64,000 nucleotides of DNA from Mortierella sp. BCC40632 (taxonomy: Eukaryota > Mortierellomycota > Mortierellomycetes > Mortierellales > Mortierellaceae), in NCBI GenBank assembly GCA_011634665.1, contig WAEK01000002.1, positions 310,001-374,000 on the forward strand. The letters run 5' to 3'. The notes below the pieces were generated by a model, which searched no databases, had not been told where the DNA came from, and saw only the letters and a list, made by a program, of their open reading frames with translations. The position numbers and the translations under genes are program-made. The stretch's first letter is position 1. The number at the start of each line of letters is the position of its first letter. Of the stretch, positions 20,487 through 35,887 are shown in pieces.

Positions 20487-23400
20487 TCAGCTCTCTATGA
20501 CTTCGCCCTCTTCTGCTCCAGAGGGCGCTGACACGACAGTCGCGGACACTTCTCCTGCAGCTATTGTGCTCTCATGATCGACCTTGGATTTCTATTTCGT
20601 GTGGATTGGGAAAAAAAAAAGATCATGGTTTGTGATCTCGCACAGACAATATTTCTAAAAAAAAAAAAAAAAAAGGGATCAGGTCATCCTTATTTTACCT
20701 TTTCTTTGTGCTCTGCTCCTTCTTCAACAGCATTCGCAACTACTCCTGTCACCTCTACTCGATTGTTGGTCGAAGGTTGTTCATCACTCGATCGTGGCCG
20801 CTTGGTGGTCGATGACGCCGCAGAAGGCTGATCTTTGGAACGACGGACATGGTCACCATTGCTATGATGATGGTGATGATGATGGTGACCGCTGCTGCCA
20901 CCATGGCTGCCATAGTTCGCAGATGCTCGCTTCCGGTCTCCATGGGCCCCACCATACCGCCGATTGTAATCGGCATCATCCTCCAGAATGGATCCATCTT
21001 CATCCTCACTATCATAGTTCTTGGCAACTCGTTCCTTGAGTCGTTCAACGTATCGATCGAAAATTTCTTTTCGCTTCTCATCCGATTCGACGGATGTGTA
21101 CTCGAGTGTAGCTTCAGCTCTTGCCTTGATCTATCACGTTCAGTATTTGTCCCGCCAAAAGAAATCGAAGCGTTAACACTCTAATGCTAGTTACAGTCCT
21201 CCCCTTCTCCCTTCGATGACAGCCTATAATCCACTACATTCATTTCTCCCACAGGTATGGGCTTACCTCCTCCCAAGTAGAGTCCACTGCGACGGGGGGA
21301 TTCAGGGACTTGAGCATAAATCGAAAGGATTCTGCCTTCTTACGAGCCAACTTTTCCTGCCGCCGCCTTTCTTCCTTGGCATAATGAGCGGCCTTGGCAA
21401 GAAGTTGATCATAGATCATCTTGAGATCGTCGCTCGAAATCTTGACACCCTTTTCTTGACTGGTCACAGCTTTCGAAAACTCTTCAAACGATGTTTCTGG
21501 CTGAATCGAAAAGTCAAGGTCCTATCCGATAATAATCCGTTAAATGAAAAAAAAAAAAAAAGGGGGGGTTAGAGTTAAGACCGATTTGCAAATTCAAAAG
21601 AGATATACACACAATGGTAACACACATACCCGCAGCAGATCTTGGACAGTTCTTCGGTCCTGGTACAGCTTCTCATCCAAATCCTCTACCAGATCCCAAA
21701 ACAATTCCATCGGGGTTGAACCAGGCTGTCCAAGCATATCCAAATACCGTGGATCAAGCTTGATCAACGGATGAATCTGCATCCACATCGACTTGGCATT
21801 CACTTGGCCCTTCTTCCGAAGTTCACTCAACAACTCTTTAAACCCTTCACGACGCTTTCGTTCCGTTCTCTTTCTCAGATGACGGTCTCGTGCACGCTTT
21901 TGATCGTATTCCTTCTCAAGATGAAGAACATGATCTTCAAATGCGGAAAGAAGATCCACCTTGCTCAATCCTTGCATCAAATCAGATTCCTTGAATTTAG
22001 GGTTCTCCTTCAGCAAATCTCTTGCAGCCTCCCATCGCATCATCAGCGTAATCTCAGGCATTGACTGGAAAAGTTGAGCCAATTCCAACATCCCTGCCTT
22101 GCGTCTCTGACGTGCCTCATCCTTGGCTTTGCGGATCAATTCTCCCACATAATTGTCAAAGATCGAAAAGCGAAGTCGATCATCTTCAATCGCCTTGAAC
22201 ACAGAGTCCTCCGCAAAGACTCGACTAATGGTCGTGTATCGACTCTCATGTGTCACTTTGCCACTGGATTGCAACAATTGAAGAAAATCTTGCTTTTGTT
22301 TCTGTTGCCGTGCTTTTTCTTCCTGTCGCTCCTGTACTCGGCGTTCGTCTACATAATCCTGGAAAGCTGCCTTGCGCTCGGCAGTTGTCTTGAGAGCCCT
22401 ATACATTGGGTTGGTGACAACCGCTCGCATCGTTTGCTCCCATGTCCATGTTGAAGTGACACCCTGTTGAAGAGATCAGACATCATGATGTTTTAGACAG
22501 ATACAAGACAGATGAAATCAAGAAAGAAAGAAAAAAAAAGAAAAAGAAAAACTGTCAGTCCCAATAATCGCATCACATTATTTTCGTCGAGTTTTGCTCA
22601 ACCATCTTCCTCAACAAAAACATTTTCTTTGAGCTGATTTTCCAACTTCATACAGTTTCTTTTAGTAGATTCTTGAAGGCTGCTTCAGCTTCTTCCTTGG
22701 TCGAGAAATCCGGGGTTTGGTTCGATCCGCTGTTGCCACCCGATGGAGTGCTTCCAGTTGGGGTAGCATTCGCTCCAGTAGGCTGAAACCTAGGTGGACG
22801 TGGACCAGACGCATTGTGTGGATAGGGTGGTCGTGCTGGGTGTGGTGGTGGCATAAAAGGTGGACCATTCCGCGTCATGTCCATCGGTCCAGATGGTTTC
22901 CCATGAAGTGAATGTGGATGAGGTGGCTGGTGAGGTGGGAGGTGTGGGATAGGCTTGGGTGGGAGCTGTTGCACCTGGTGAGGGGTTGGAGAGGGTTGTT
23001 GACTACCGCTAGAGATGTTGTGCCGCAATGGGGAAGGGGTCGACACAGTTGAAGAGGGTATTTGCTGTCTAGGTGGTACTATTACTGGTGTTGACATGAT
23101 CTCGGGTCCTGGTCCTGAAGGCGCTGCAGGGGCTGTCGGAGCAGCAGCGCTTGTCGACACGACGGCAGAATCCTTCGATTTAGCATCCTCAGAAAGTTGA
23201 TCCAGAAGCGCCTTGTACTCTTCAGGCATCGACCATACTGTTTCCTGGACAGCAGCATTATGATAGTAGCGCTTTCCTTCAGGCGTTGTGTACTCTTTCC
23301 ATGGGCACGAGTCCAAGGCCAACTAAAGACACGTTCAGCATCAGAAAAAACATTGCCCGATCAGACTAGCTGTTAGAGATGATCTTCAAAGAGAAGGGTA

Positions 23401-23626
23401 GAGGAGACAGAGTTGTGCTCCCAAACAAACTATGTCGCATCATGGCTAGGTTCTTTCCGCGGTCACTTCTCTCTACCTCTGTTGCAGTCTTAAGCTCATT
23501 CGGTTTCTGCCACACGGTCTCCTTTGTGGCCGAGTTGTGGTAATACTTTCGTCCATCCTGATGTGTATATTCGACCCATGGACTTTTACGTCCTGATATC
23601 CCTGTGGCCGTCTTTAGGTCTGCCAT
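20487..23626 (-). CDS. PRP40: Pre-mRNA-processing factor 40 (WW and FF domains)
   Basis: Six minus-strand exons: 23626-23477, 23322-22654, 22463-21630, 21521-21267, 21130-20699 and 20591-20487, giving 814 residues. All introns are phase 0. Two WW domains lie at about 14-44 (SPWVEYTHQDGRKYYHN) and about 55-85 (CPWKEYTTPEGKRYYHN), then a long Pro/His/Ser-rich linker, then several FF domains from about 280 to 600. The C-terminal tail is charged with a His run. Prp40 is a U1 snRNP component that bridges the 5' splice site, branch-point proteins and the RNA polymerase II tail. The last small exon ends EEGEVIES; it is required because the preceding frame otherwise stops right after a GTAAAA donor, and the intron contains poly-T. 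The promoter is shared with TAD1 (312 bases between ATGs). Confidence 0.93.
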
Positions 23627-23938
23627 TCTTTAGGACTCAGATGCTTCTTTGGGCTGAGTTTGTTGTTTACAGATGCGTTGCCAAATGATTACGAATGTTC
23701 CCCTCTATGTAGACAGGCCGTTCAATGCTGGATGGAGCGAGGTTAAAAAGAAAAGGATGGAAAAGAAAAAGGGATGCCAGCATGGCATTTCTCCGCTCTT
23801 CTGCCCTGATTTTAGCTGATCAACTCAACTTCCTTCCTTCTCCGTGGCTTGTCTCACGTGCATTTCCTTTTTTTTTTTTTTTTTTGCCTTTGGGGGGGGG
23901 TTAATTTTTGGAGGTTCAAGTTGTGGAGCACTAGGAAG
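23627..23938. promoter_or_regulatory. Divergent promoter of PRP40 and TAD1
   Basis: A short region of 312 bases between divergent start codons of two RNA-processing genes. It contains a poly-T tract (23869-23885) and a G run (about 23892-23900). No clear TATA box is seen. Confidence 0.45.
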
Positions 23939-26086
23939 ATGCCGCTCTACAAAACCAACGAGTTAACAGACGGGATCGTTCGAGAATGTCATGCACAGTT
24001 CAAACGCTTGCCGAATCACGGGAAACCGGGAAAGCGAAGCAACGGCAAAGCAGAATGGACCATTCTCGCGGGCATTGTCATGACTCGACCCATAGCCCCT
24101 GCTTCTTCTGACCTAGACAAGTCAACAGAGGTCGTCCTAGGCGATACGCCCTTGAATCGAGAAGACATGGATTGGGAGGTTGTAGTCATATCACTTGGGT
24201 AACGAAGAGTCTTGGAGCAAGCAGTTTCTGCACACAGAGTAGGACCGATCTGCGTTCTCAGCGACCTAATTGATCTCCACCTTTTCATTGTACTCTTTTC
24301 CTGTCATTTTTTTCTTTCTCAGAACAGGAAGCAAATGTCTACCGCAAGGAAAGCAAAGCAACCAAGGGGACCTGCTGAACGACTCTCACGCAGAAGTCCT
24401 GGCTCGCAGAGGTTTCAACAAGTAACATACTGTCAACATGTCTTTTTGAGTTGTCTCTATTGGGCCAAGAAGAAGAAAAATGAAGAAACAGGTTCTAACC
24501 TGACTTTTCTTATATTTAGATGGTGTCTTAAAGAGATGAAGGCATGCGTTGAAGATCCGGAAAACCAACACAACAAGTTTAGATTTGAAAGAGAACCTGA
24601 CTGTTCTACTCGGACGACCGCTGACCTGCCGAGCTTTGGATTTAGACTTGTGGATCCCAAGACCGAATTTCATCTTTATGTCAGCCAGTCGCCATGTAGG
24701 TAGAGTTTTTTTTTTTTTTTTTTTTTTTTTGTCACAAAGGACCTAAAGAATAGGATCAGCCATGAGACTTTGGTCCTGTGGTCTAATGACATACCCTTTA
24801 TTGCTATTCCTTCAAGGCGGCGATGCTACGACTGGCAGCCTTGCACTCGTTCAAAGCGAAGAATCCAGAAACGCGTTTTTGGCAGGTCAGGAACTCCAAA
24901 GAGATCAGGACCCCACAAAGTCGTTGGCGGGATCAAAACACGGTAGAGATACGACTGTGCCTGAAGAGGAAATCCAACATGTGACCAAATACTCCAAACT
25001 GGACTCGACATCCTCTGCCGAGTCAACAGATCCACGGTCAGAATCTACCGCAACACTCACATCATCACCCACTCTTTCTGACAAGGCTGACTCACAGAGT
25101 GATTGTCCTTGTGTCCTTGGATTTCGTCGTGGTCGTTTCGACTACAACTCTGTTTCGGTGTTGCGGACCAAACCAGGGAGGGTGGATTCAGAGCCAACCT
25201 TGTCCATGTCATGCAGTGACAAGATTGCACGATGGAATCTACTTGGACTCGGATCAGCCTTGGTTGCACCTTTTCTCAAAGAACCCATCTTTCTCTCGTC
25301 CATTATCACCCAGGAACTCTTTGATGTCGAAGCACTCGAAAGAGCTCTCAACCAAAGAACTCGAGGATGCAATCAGCATGCGTCGTCTCAGGATTCTGCT
25401 ACCATTTTAGGAAATTCTCCTAGTGAGCCTATAGTTCCTCGTCAACTAAAGATTTTGCGCGCAGAGATTGCTTTCGAGCACAGCAAGGATGCGGTTCAAG
25501 CACAGAACGATAAAGATGGGTTTACTGACGTCCCTGTAGCTAGTGGATCGAGTAAGTATTTTTCATATCACTACTTTCATCCTCTCCAAATTTTCATCTA
25601 CCTTTTCATTGCAGCTCATTTCATTCAATATCACGTTTCATAGGCATAAACTGGGTGGCTTCCTCATACTCGTCATCCCCAGCTGAAGTCCTTGTGAATG
25701 GGTGCAAGGCAGGCGCCTCGACCAAAAAAGGAGTGCAACCCAAGTCAAGGAGTCAACTCTGCAAGTTAAACATGTTTGAAAGCAGCATCGCTCTTTGGGA
25801 CACTATTTCGAAATCACTGACTTCCGAACAAAGCGCCTCCTTCCAACGGTTCCCTCCAATAGTAAGGCATTTGTTGGAGATGCCTCGCGTTAGTATGCAT
25901 GATGAGAAAGACGGGGCCTTGGGATCAAAGGATATTGCCTATCATGACTGGAAAGCGCTTGATCCAGACTATGTTGCTAAAAAAGAAAAACTCTTTGAGG
26001 GCGTGTTTCGTAACTGGCAAAGAAGTGACCGCTCCCTTGAGTCGTTTGATCGCCATGGCCGGGTCGTCAATATAACTACAGAATAG
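23939..26086 (+). CDS. TAD1: tRNA-specific adenosine deaminase 1 (A37 of tRNA-Ala)
   Basis: Five exons: 23939-24198, 24323-24421, 24520-24695, 24817-25551 and 25644-26086, giving 570 residues. The deaminase core has all zinc ligands and the catalytic Glu: DSHAEV with His109 and Glu111, SPCG with Cys179, and MSCSDK with Cys311. GTGSKCLP precedes the first motif as in ADAT1/Tad1, and SINWV occurs near the C-terminal part. The enzyme converts adenosine 37 in the anticodon loop of tRNA-Ala to inosine. The segment between the second and third motifs is long and Ser/Thr-rich, a fungal insertion. Exon 4 uses a CAAG acceptor, less usual than TAG/CAG but needed for the SPCG codon. It is divergent from PRP40 and convergent with DNM1. 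Confidence 0.93.
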
Positions 26087-26205
26087 AGACCAGCCTAGAA
26101 ACATACTCAATAATGCATGCAAAAAAGTATCTTTTTTTTTTTTTTTTTTTATGATGAAAAAAGTAAAAAATGACCTATTTTTTTTTTCTGTTTTTTGTCC
26201 CTAGT

Positions 26206-29200
26206 CTACATGGCCTCGTTGATAATGGTGAATGCGTTTTTAAAGACATCGAGCATTGCCTGACACTTTGCCCTTTCAGCACAAAGATTGTCATCTTCTT
26301 GCAAGAGATCTCCAAACAACTCTTCTTTGTAAAGCGTTGCAACCAGTCGGTTTTGAACTGCCTCTCTAGAGAAATCAACGAGGAGATGCATGACCGCCTT
26401 GGGAACAAGATCTTGAATCGACTTGCGGGTAATGTTAAAGTACGATACGATCAGAGATTCTAATAACAAGCAAAAAAAGGGGGAAAAAAAATCGATATGT
26501 TAAAAAAATCGACTCAAAAAAAAATCACTCAGGAACAGAGTGTATCATGCAAAGGAGATAGAAGAAAAAATGAGGCTAGCTGACTTACGAATGAGTTGAA
26601 CCTCCATATCCTCGCGGTCAGAGACCTGGGAATAGTCCTTGGATTGAGTCAAGAAACCCAACCTCCGTTCATAATCCAATGGCTCTCCATCCAAAACGGT
26701 CTTGGGCATGACCATCTCCTTGGAGACACTATAGACATTTCCAAGAGTATGGGTAGTTTCCTGTGGTACTGGCTTTACAACATGTCCATTCTGTTGAGGA
26801 ACAGCGCCGAAGAAATCACTGAAGAAGGTACCGTTTCCGGCATTGCCATTCTGAACAGACCCAGGAGCACTGTGAGGTCCGTTTGGATAACCATTGCCAT
26901 TCGAAGTATGACTCTTCTCACGAACTCTGTCATGGCTACGGTCAGGTCCATGCTGTACATTCATGTTGTTCATAGAGTTGACCAACGTTTTTTCGCTACC
27001 ACTGTCATCAAGAGCTCCATGAGCCTCGCCATTGCTTCCACCACCACCAAGGATCGTGTTGACGGCGTGGAGTCGACTCGATCGAGCCATATCCTTCTTT
27101 TTCCTGTGGGCTTCTCTCTCAAGTGTCAACATCGAACTGCCGCCTCCAAAGAAATCGGGGTGGTTCGTGTTGATGTATGAGCGCTGAATGCTGATCAAAC
27201 TTTCCACATAGTCTGAGGTAGGTCCCAATCGCTCACGCAACAAATCAGATACGACCTCGATCAGTTTGGTATGGAAGCGAGGGAAACGTGCAAGCTCCTG
27301 TTGATCCACAAATAACAAAGATGTATCAGTAGGATGGAATTGAGAAAGGAGAGACATTGACCAACATGTAAAAGGAAAAAAAAAGAAAGAAAGAAAGAAA
27401 GAGACACAGTTCGCTACATACCTTTCCACCACAGCTATGACAAATCTTGACAAGCTCTTCATAGACGAGTTCCACACATCTCAAACTGGGAGACTCCAAA
27501 AGCTTGATCTGAGGCTTGACCAACAACTCAAAGGCAATTTCTGGAACAAAAAGCGAAGACCGAGGTCCTTTCGAGTTGCGAATGGCAATGCTGATATCCT
27601 GAGGAGACAAGTTCTCGCATGGATTGATAGAATCCAATGTCATGCCAAAGACATTGTGGAAAATATAATAAATCCGGGCACCACCAAAGAGCTCCTTTGT
27701 TGAAATATCGGCCGATTTACCATCAATCGTTGCCACAAAGTCACTTGCAAACTTGGTCAAGAGCTGCAAGATGATTGTAGCCTATTCCATTTACATTCAA
27801 TAGAAACTGGTTAAGGACTGGAGAAGAAGAGCGAGAAGAAGAAAAGAAAAGAGAGGAAAAGAAATAGATTTCAAAGAGGCATAACAGCATGGGATCGTTA
27901 CCCGGTGAGCCTGTCCTGTAAAAGTAGGATCGCCGTATGAAGTGAGTTCCTGTTGGGTTTGTCCAATCTGTGAGTTGATCTTGGCCTTGATGTCTGGCAG
28001 TTTGTCACGGATATGGTTCATCAAAATCTACGGAAAAGAAGAGCCAAGCATTGTAAGTCATTTTAAGATCAAAAAATCCTCAAATGAGATGATTTCTTCT
28101 TCCTGCATAGAACTGCCAGAACAGAGGATGCATGGAGGTCATTCATACAGTATTCAGAGTCTTGGAAAGAAAGTGTGTGCCACATCGATGGGAAATGGCT
28201 CGATAGGCAGGGTGATTTTGGAAAAACTCTGTCTCACTTTGGAATGCATCTGTCATGGGCTTGTTGGCCACAATATCCGCCTGACTCCGGTTGACTACAC
28301 CAATGAATCCCAACTTCAAGGGATAGGCCCTTCCAGTGAGAATATCGAGCGAATTAGTTCCGGCATCCATAAGATCTAGTTTTGTGAGCACACCAATTGT
28401 CCGTTTTGCCTCAGGATCCACTTGACGTGCAAGCTTGAGACTGTCCGAATTGGCTAGGTCTACATTTGCAGGAGAGACGGCGAGGATGACACTGTTTTCG
28501 TAGAAAATGGGTTAGACGATACTCTTTGCGATCCCCTACTTTCTGAGCATGAGCAATCCAATTGGGTCCCAGACAAAAAATAGTACAACTTGTCCCGTAC
28601 CTGTTTGGCTTCGTAATATAGTCCAAGATCAAGTTACGAGTCTGCTTCTCAATATCCGTGGGTTGGTCACCTATAAATTTGCAGAGCGAATGGGAAGTCA
28701 GTGGAAAAGTCTTACGACAGAGGATGGCTCCTCCCAAGGACCGATGGCTGTTGTACCGCTTTCAGACGCAGAAGGTTCATACCGACTGGAATCTAATTTG
28801 TTTTCCGAGCATATGATGACGGTAAGATGGGATTAGCGGTTGTTTCTGACATGAACACAACTCAAGGGCAGTTTTGGGAGTTCCGAACTGTTTTTTTTTT
28901 CTTCTTCGTCTTTCCTACCTTTGTAACTCCTGGAAGGTCCACCAGAGTCAGGTTCAAGACATTCTTGGAATAGATCTTGAGGTGAATAGGTGTCCTGGAA
29001 ATCGCCTTTTTCTGACCAGCAACTCTTGCCGTCTCTGCCTCAATCTCTCTCCGGACGTCTTCAAAGTCAAAGAACTGTTTATGAGGCAAGTGAAGGAACT
29101 CTGCCCGGTCGGGAACATCAGTACCAACTGCTTCCGAGGTTGGTAACGCGCCAAGGTGTGTATTGACTAGTTGAAGCACCAGAGGGCGGCGAGTGACGAT

Positions 29201-29368
29201 TCCGTTGCCTCGAGGAAGAAAGTCCTTTTGGACTATCGTCTCCAGGACAGAGGACTTTCCCGAAGACTGGGAGCCGACAACCACAATCTGAGGAAGGTCG
29301 ATCTGGTCGCTACCAATGGTGTTGAACACATCCTGGAGCTTGTTGACAAGAGGAATAAGATCGTTCAT
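26206..29368 (-). CDS. DNM1: Dynamin-related GTPase, mitochondrial/peroxisomal fission
   Basis: Nine minus-strand exons: 29368-28919, microexon 28792-28783, 28670-28601, 28491-28149, 28027-27902, 27781-27422, 27297-26589 and 26459-26206 (eight including the microexon), giving 773 residues. The GTPase domain has the P-loop GSQSSGKS at 32-39, the LTLVDLPG switch and TKLDLMD. The middle domain, a variable Asn/Gly/His-rich B insert (about residues 520-620) and a C-terminal GED follow. The order and the B insert fit Dnm1/Drp1 better than Vps1. The protein assembles into rings that divide mitochondria and peroxisomes. The 10-nt microexon supplies Ile-Pro-Val and the first base of Gly after TK, restoring the invariant TK-x-P-x-GDQP segment; without it the frame stops soon after. 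Confidence 0.94.
28783..28792 (-). other. DNM1: 10-nt microexon of DNM1
   Basis: On the minus strand ATTCCAGTCG is preceded by TTAG and followed by GTATGA. Joining it between the exon ending ACA-AAG and the exon starting GT-GAC gives Thr-Lys-Ile-Pro-Val-Gly-Asp-Gln-Pro, the conserved dynamin G4-proximal sequence. Flanking introns are 126 and 112 bases. Confidence 0.88.
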
Positions 29369-30239
29369 TTCACAGAAATTCTTTTTTTTCTTCTTCTTTC
29401 TCTCTTTTTTCTCAATGTGGTCCCTGGATCAACTATGGATGGGGCTTGACGGAAGGTTCTAAATGACGATTAGGTCGAAAGGGATAACAGGTGAGCCAGG
29501 GGTCCTATGCATTCCATGCATAGAGTGTGTGTCCCTGAATGAGGAAGAATGAGATGCCCTGAGCGCTACAGCCACCAGAGGCGCCTTACCCAATTAAAGG
29601 AATGGGAGTAGAGCGTAGAAGTGGTGGTAGTAGTGGTGGTAGTGGTGGGATGCGACTCAGAAGGTTTGAGAGAGATGATGAAAAAAAAGCGTGGCAAAAG
29701 GCAAGCAGGAGAAACAGGGGGAAGGGTCTAGTCTACTTCACAGGAGGTTGACAAGACTCACGAGGCAAAAGTGGGAGGAGGACAGAGGTACCAACGGGAA
29801 GGGTAAAGAGGCAAAAACGGAAGAGAGAGAAAAAGGAGGAAGAAGAAGAAGAAGAGAAGAAGAAAAAAAAAAAAAAAAGAGAGTTACCGCAACTCGCATA
29901 ATTCCACCGCCATCAGGTCCCCGTTGACACTGCTCCCGTACCTTGACTGAGCTATAAAATCTCCATTTTGGGCGCTCGTGCCCAATCGTACTGAGCGCAA
30001 GGGAATATCCGAGGAGCTCGGCCCTGGTCTCTTGAACCCCCGACCTCTCTGCTTTATACGGCTTTCACGTGCAGGCCTGGTGCCAGGAAAGGATAAAGAT
30101 CCAGACCAAGACACTGATGCTGGCCACACTGATCATCTATCAATGTTTCTTGTGATTTGATGGATGCACTTTTTTATTTTTATTATGATGACATGCTCTA
30201 AGTGAGGGTGTGTTGCAGATGCAATGAAGGTGGCTATGC
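29369..30239. other. Intergenic region between DNM1 and UTP3
   Basis: It contains the DNM1 promoter (minus strand), a (GGT)n-like run at about 29624-29650, an A-rich/GA tract near 29837-29882 and a plus-strand TATAAAAT at 29953 with no plus-strand gene behind it. No coding frame is supported. Confidence 0.5.
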
Positions 30240-32595
30240 TCACGAGAACTTGACACTGCGTGCCAAACCAGTCTTGATACCCGTCTTTTCTCCTCCATAA
30301 GCACCCTCCAATCTCGTAAACACACGCTTGACAGACTTGATCTTCTTCTTTGCAGTCTCGTACTTTTTCCTGTTCTTGACTCTTGGGTTGCGCTGCTCCT
30401 TCTTGCGGTGAGGTGTAAGACCCTTGTTCTTGAGGATCTGCCATGAAATCGAACGCTTGTCGTTGGGGTCGATGCTGGTATCTTCAAAGGACGTGCTAAA
30501 AATCGCAGTAAAGGAAAAAGAAAAAGAGAATCAGTCACCATCCGATATTACATGTCGCACGGACACACTTGCCCTCACAGACCCATTCGTATACCTTTGC
30601 TCAATGTTCTCGTTGAGAGCCTTGCGGGCTGCCTTCTTGGATTCTCTGTCCTGGAGAACTTGATCATAGAATTCCTCGCCTTCTTCCACTCGGAGACCAC
30701 CACCGGAACCTCCTGACCGTTCATCGCCACTGAAAATATCGTCGTCATTGTCACCACCAATATGGCGAGCAGCCGCTTTATCCTTGGCGTCCCAGTCAAG
30801 ATCATCCAGTTCCGTGTTTTGTGGCTCAGGCGCACTCTTGACTGCCTGTCTCTTCATCTGCTCCTGACGATCCTTGAACTTCTCACGGTATGGAATATCA
30901 GAGTCTCCAGATCCCTTGAGAATCTTGGAGCGCTTGTTGGACTTTTGGTCAATCTTGGCAACATAGTCGCGCAAAGATCTCTTCTTCTGGGCCTTGTCTT
31001 CCATATCAACGTCCAAAAGCTCATCCAAATCACCATAGTCATTATCCAGCTGCTCTCTCTTCTTGCTGGATGATATTGATTTCGCGGCCTTCTTTCCATT
31101 CTTCTTGGTCTTGTCATTGTAGGACACAAAGTCGTCCTCAAACTCAACATCATAAACAAACTCTTCTTTGGCAGGTGCAGCGTCATCCTTCTTGCCACTC
31201 TTTTCCTTCTTTGCCTTCTTGGATTTGGCAGCCTTCTTTGCCTTGGCCAGCTCTGCCTCCAGACGGCGCAGCTCCGCGTCATCTTCATCTTCGCTCTCGC
31301 TCTCCTGTTCACCTCCTGCCTCCAGAATCTCCAAGAGGTCCTCCATGCTTTCTCTGATGAACTTTTTGTGCTCGAGCTTCTCCAGTTTGCCAATAGATGT
31401 CTTTAACTCCAGAAGTGCGTCAATAACAGGGTGGTCCCTGATATCGGCCGAATCTGCGTTGGGGGTTGTCTTCAGCGTAATGTAGAAAGCAATGTTGGTC
31501 AAGTAGTTGATCAGAGTCGAATACTTGAGTCGGAGGAAGGGCAATGGTGCCTGAGACTCGGGAAGTGGTTTGGGAAGGGCAGCAACCATCTGAAGAACCT
31601 CTGCTACTGCCTGCAAAATCTCTGTCTTTTCCTTGAACTCCTCGACTAGATCAACCAACTCTGGACTCTGGTTCTGCAATACATTCAAGATCTCCTGCTT
31701 GGAAAGGTTGCTGACTCCAGACTTGGCAATCTTTTCTACCACGACGCCACCCTTTTCTGCTTTCAAGAGCTCGATACCGGCGAGCTCCTTTTCGAATCCT
31801 TCAACGAGGGCACGATCCGCATCCTTGTCGCCAAGAATGCCTCTTCCTGCAGCTGATCCCCATGCCGTCTCCTCCTCATCCGGAGCAAAATCTTCCTCTG
31901 ACATTTGAGCGATACGCTTCTTTTGGAGTCTGAGTGCCTCTTCCTCCTCTGCCTTGGCCGTCTCATCGTCTGACTCGATCTCTTCAGCATTATAGTAACT
32001 GCGCTTGGATTTACCCCATGAGACCTCTATTGAAATGAGAGAGTATAGTGAGTTTCCGCATCGGTCCATCCCATGTATCCTTGTTTATCTGTTTACCGCA
32101 TGGCAGTCAATGCTGTGAACATGGTACTTACTGTCCAGATCGGGTTCCTCTGCGTCATCTGCATCTCCGAGATCATCCTCGTCCTCGTCCTCTTCTTCTT
32201 CTTCTTCTTCGTCATCCAGACCAAAGACTTCTTCTTCGCTTCCTTCAGAATCGTCGTTGTATCGGCTCTGAAGCTCCTTTTCATGGTCTAGGAGAATTGC
32301 GCCTCGGTTCTCATGGACTATTATTATTATTATTATTTTCAAAAATAAAAAGAAATAGAAAAGGAAAAAAGAGAAGGGGGGTCGATACGATATGCATGAG
32401 TCCACAGGTTCCTAGAAGGGCTATCAGAAAGGGAGGGAAGAGGGGGGGGGGGCCAGGTACTAAAACTAATGACAGCTTACATTCATCCTCTGAATCATGC
32501 TCCATTTCATCCCATGTGTTCACAGCCTTGACGCGGCTGCCTCCTCCGTCAAACTTCTTCTCCTTCTGCACTGTGGGTCGTTTGCCTTTTGCCAT
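30240..32595 (-). CDS. UTP3: U3 snoRNP/SSU processome protein Utp3 (Sas10)
   Basis: Four minus-strand exons: 32595-32481, 32317-32132, 32026-30595 and 30495-30240, giving 662 residues (yeast Sas10 is about 610). The start is the MAKGKR methionine; an in-frame ATG 33 bases upstream is possible. Order of parts: acidic N-terminus with a long Glu/Asp run, the WGKSKRSYYNAEEIESDDE segment, the Sas10/Utp3/C1D domain around residues 215-320, a Lys-rich acidic linker, and the conserved Sas10 C-terminal domain (KRSISWQILKNKGLTPHRKK and the LARSVKFS end). It acts in the nucleolus in early 18S rRNA processing. It lies next to the LYR gene on the same strand, with 143 bases between UTP3 ATG and the LYR stop. 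Confidence 0.94.
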
Positions 32596-32652
32596 GTCGG
32601 ACGACGATGAATGTGATGGTTTGAACAAAAGAGCATCCCTCCCTCACAGCTC

Positions 32653-32683
<31 letters not shown>

Positions 32684-32737
32684 TGTTGTTTTTACAAAAT
32701 AGCCACATAGCCGTCACAAGTCACCCACACAACTCGA

Positions 32738-33475
32738 TCAGCGCAGGCTCAGGCGCATCGAACTATTGAGTGCCTGGATCACCTTCTCGTAGTTCCTGTC
32801 TGCCTCCTTTTGCTTCTCCAACATGCTTGGTTTTTTGATATGGGATCTGTTAACAAACAAACAAAGAGATAGATAATAGTCAAAAGAACTGGTCAGGACT
32901 GGCTAGAGCTTGACCGTCAAGCGGTCTTTCTCCCTGTTTCTACCTCCCCCCCCTCTCTCCTCTCCTGCACAAGAGGTTCTTTGACGCTTTTACATACCCT
33001 TTTGATTTCTCATCCTCGATACGACACATATTGGTTATCACAGAGTGTTCAACCCCGAATCTTGTGGATGCAATTTCAAGAAAGAACTTGGTATTCAAAG
33101 CTAGATAACCCTCCCCCAATAACGGAGCATTAGATACGCTGTTTAAACTGCATAGAGTAGAAAAAAATACTATAGCATGGTTATCTCAAATCAAAGTAGT
33201 ATGAAAAGTTTACCTCGCTCCCATCGTTCTTTGACATCTTCAGGTTGAGTCGGAGGATCCCGCTTTGCTTCATCAAATGCCTTGCGTATCTTTTGTCTTA
33301 TTACCCGGTGTCCCGGGTTGGTGTACATGACGGATAGACTTCCCACGCGCCAAAGACTTCGGTATAATGATCGAGCATCTGCTGGGGTCGGATTAAAACC
33401 AGCTGGAAGCGGCTTTGGAAGTGGACCTAATGTGCGCGGCAAGGTCGCTGCAACGTTTATCGGTATCTTGGGCAT
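32738..33475 (-). CDS. LYR-motif mitochondrial protein
   Basis: Three minus-strand exons: 33475-33214, 33100-32998 and 32846-32738, giving 157 residues. The LYR triplet is at 37-39 in ARSLYRSLWRVG, followed by a basic helix (RQKIRKAF). The exon 2 acceptor (TTATCTAG) was chosen because the intron then has a perfect TATCTAATG branch site and phases fit; it yields ALNTKFFLEIAS. LYR proteins (Complex1_LYR family) are small matrix proteins that bind acyl carrier protein and act in Fe-S transfer or respiratory-complex and mitoribosome assembly. Which member this is cannot be decided; the length suits fungal-specific members. It is divergent from mitochondrial glutamyl-tRNA synthetase, with 185 bases between ATGs. 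Confidence 0.82.

Positions 33476-35887
<2,412 letters not shown>

Noticed and set aside
29953..29960. Plus-strand TATAAAAT
   Set aside because: No plus-strand gene follows; the next gene on that side is UTP3 on the minus strand.
33045..33213. Alternative LYR exon 2 acceptors (CTATAG and TATGCAG)
   Set aside because: The first would make a 44-base intron and add an unlikely Phe-rich segment; the second breaks phase. The TTATCTAG site fits phase and leaves a perfect CTAAT branch site.
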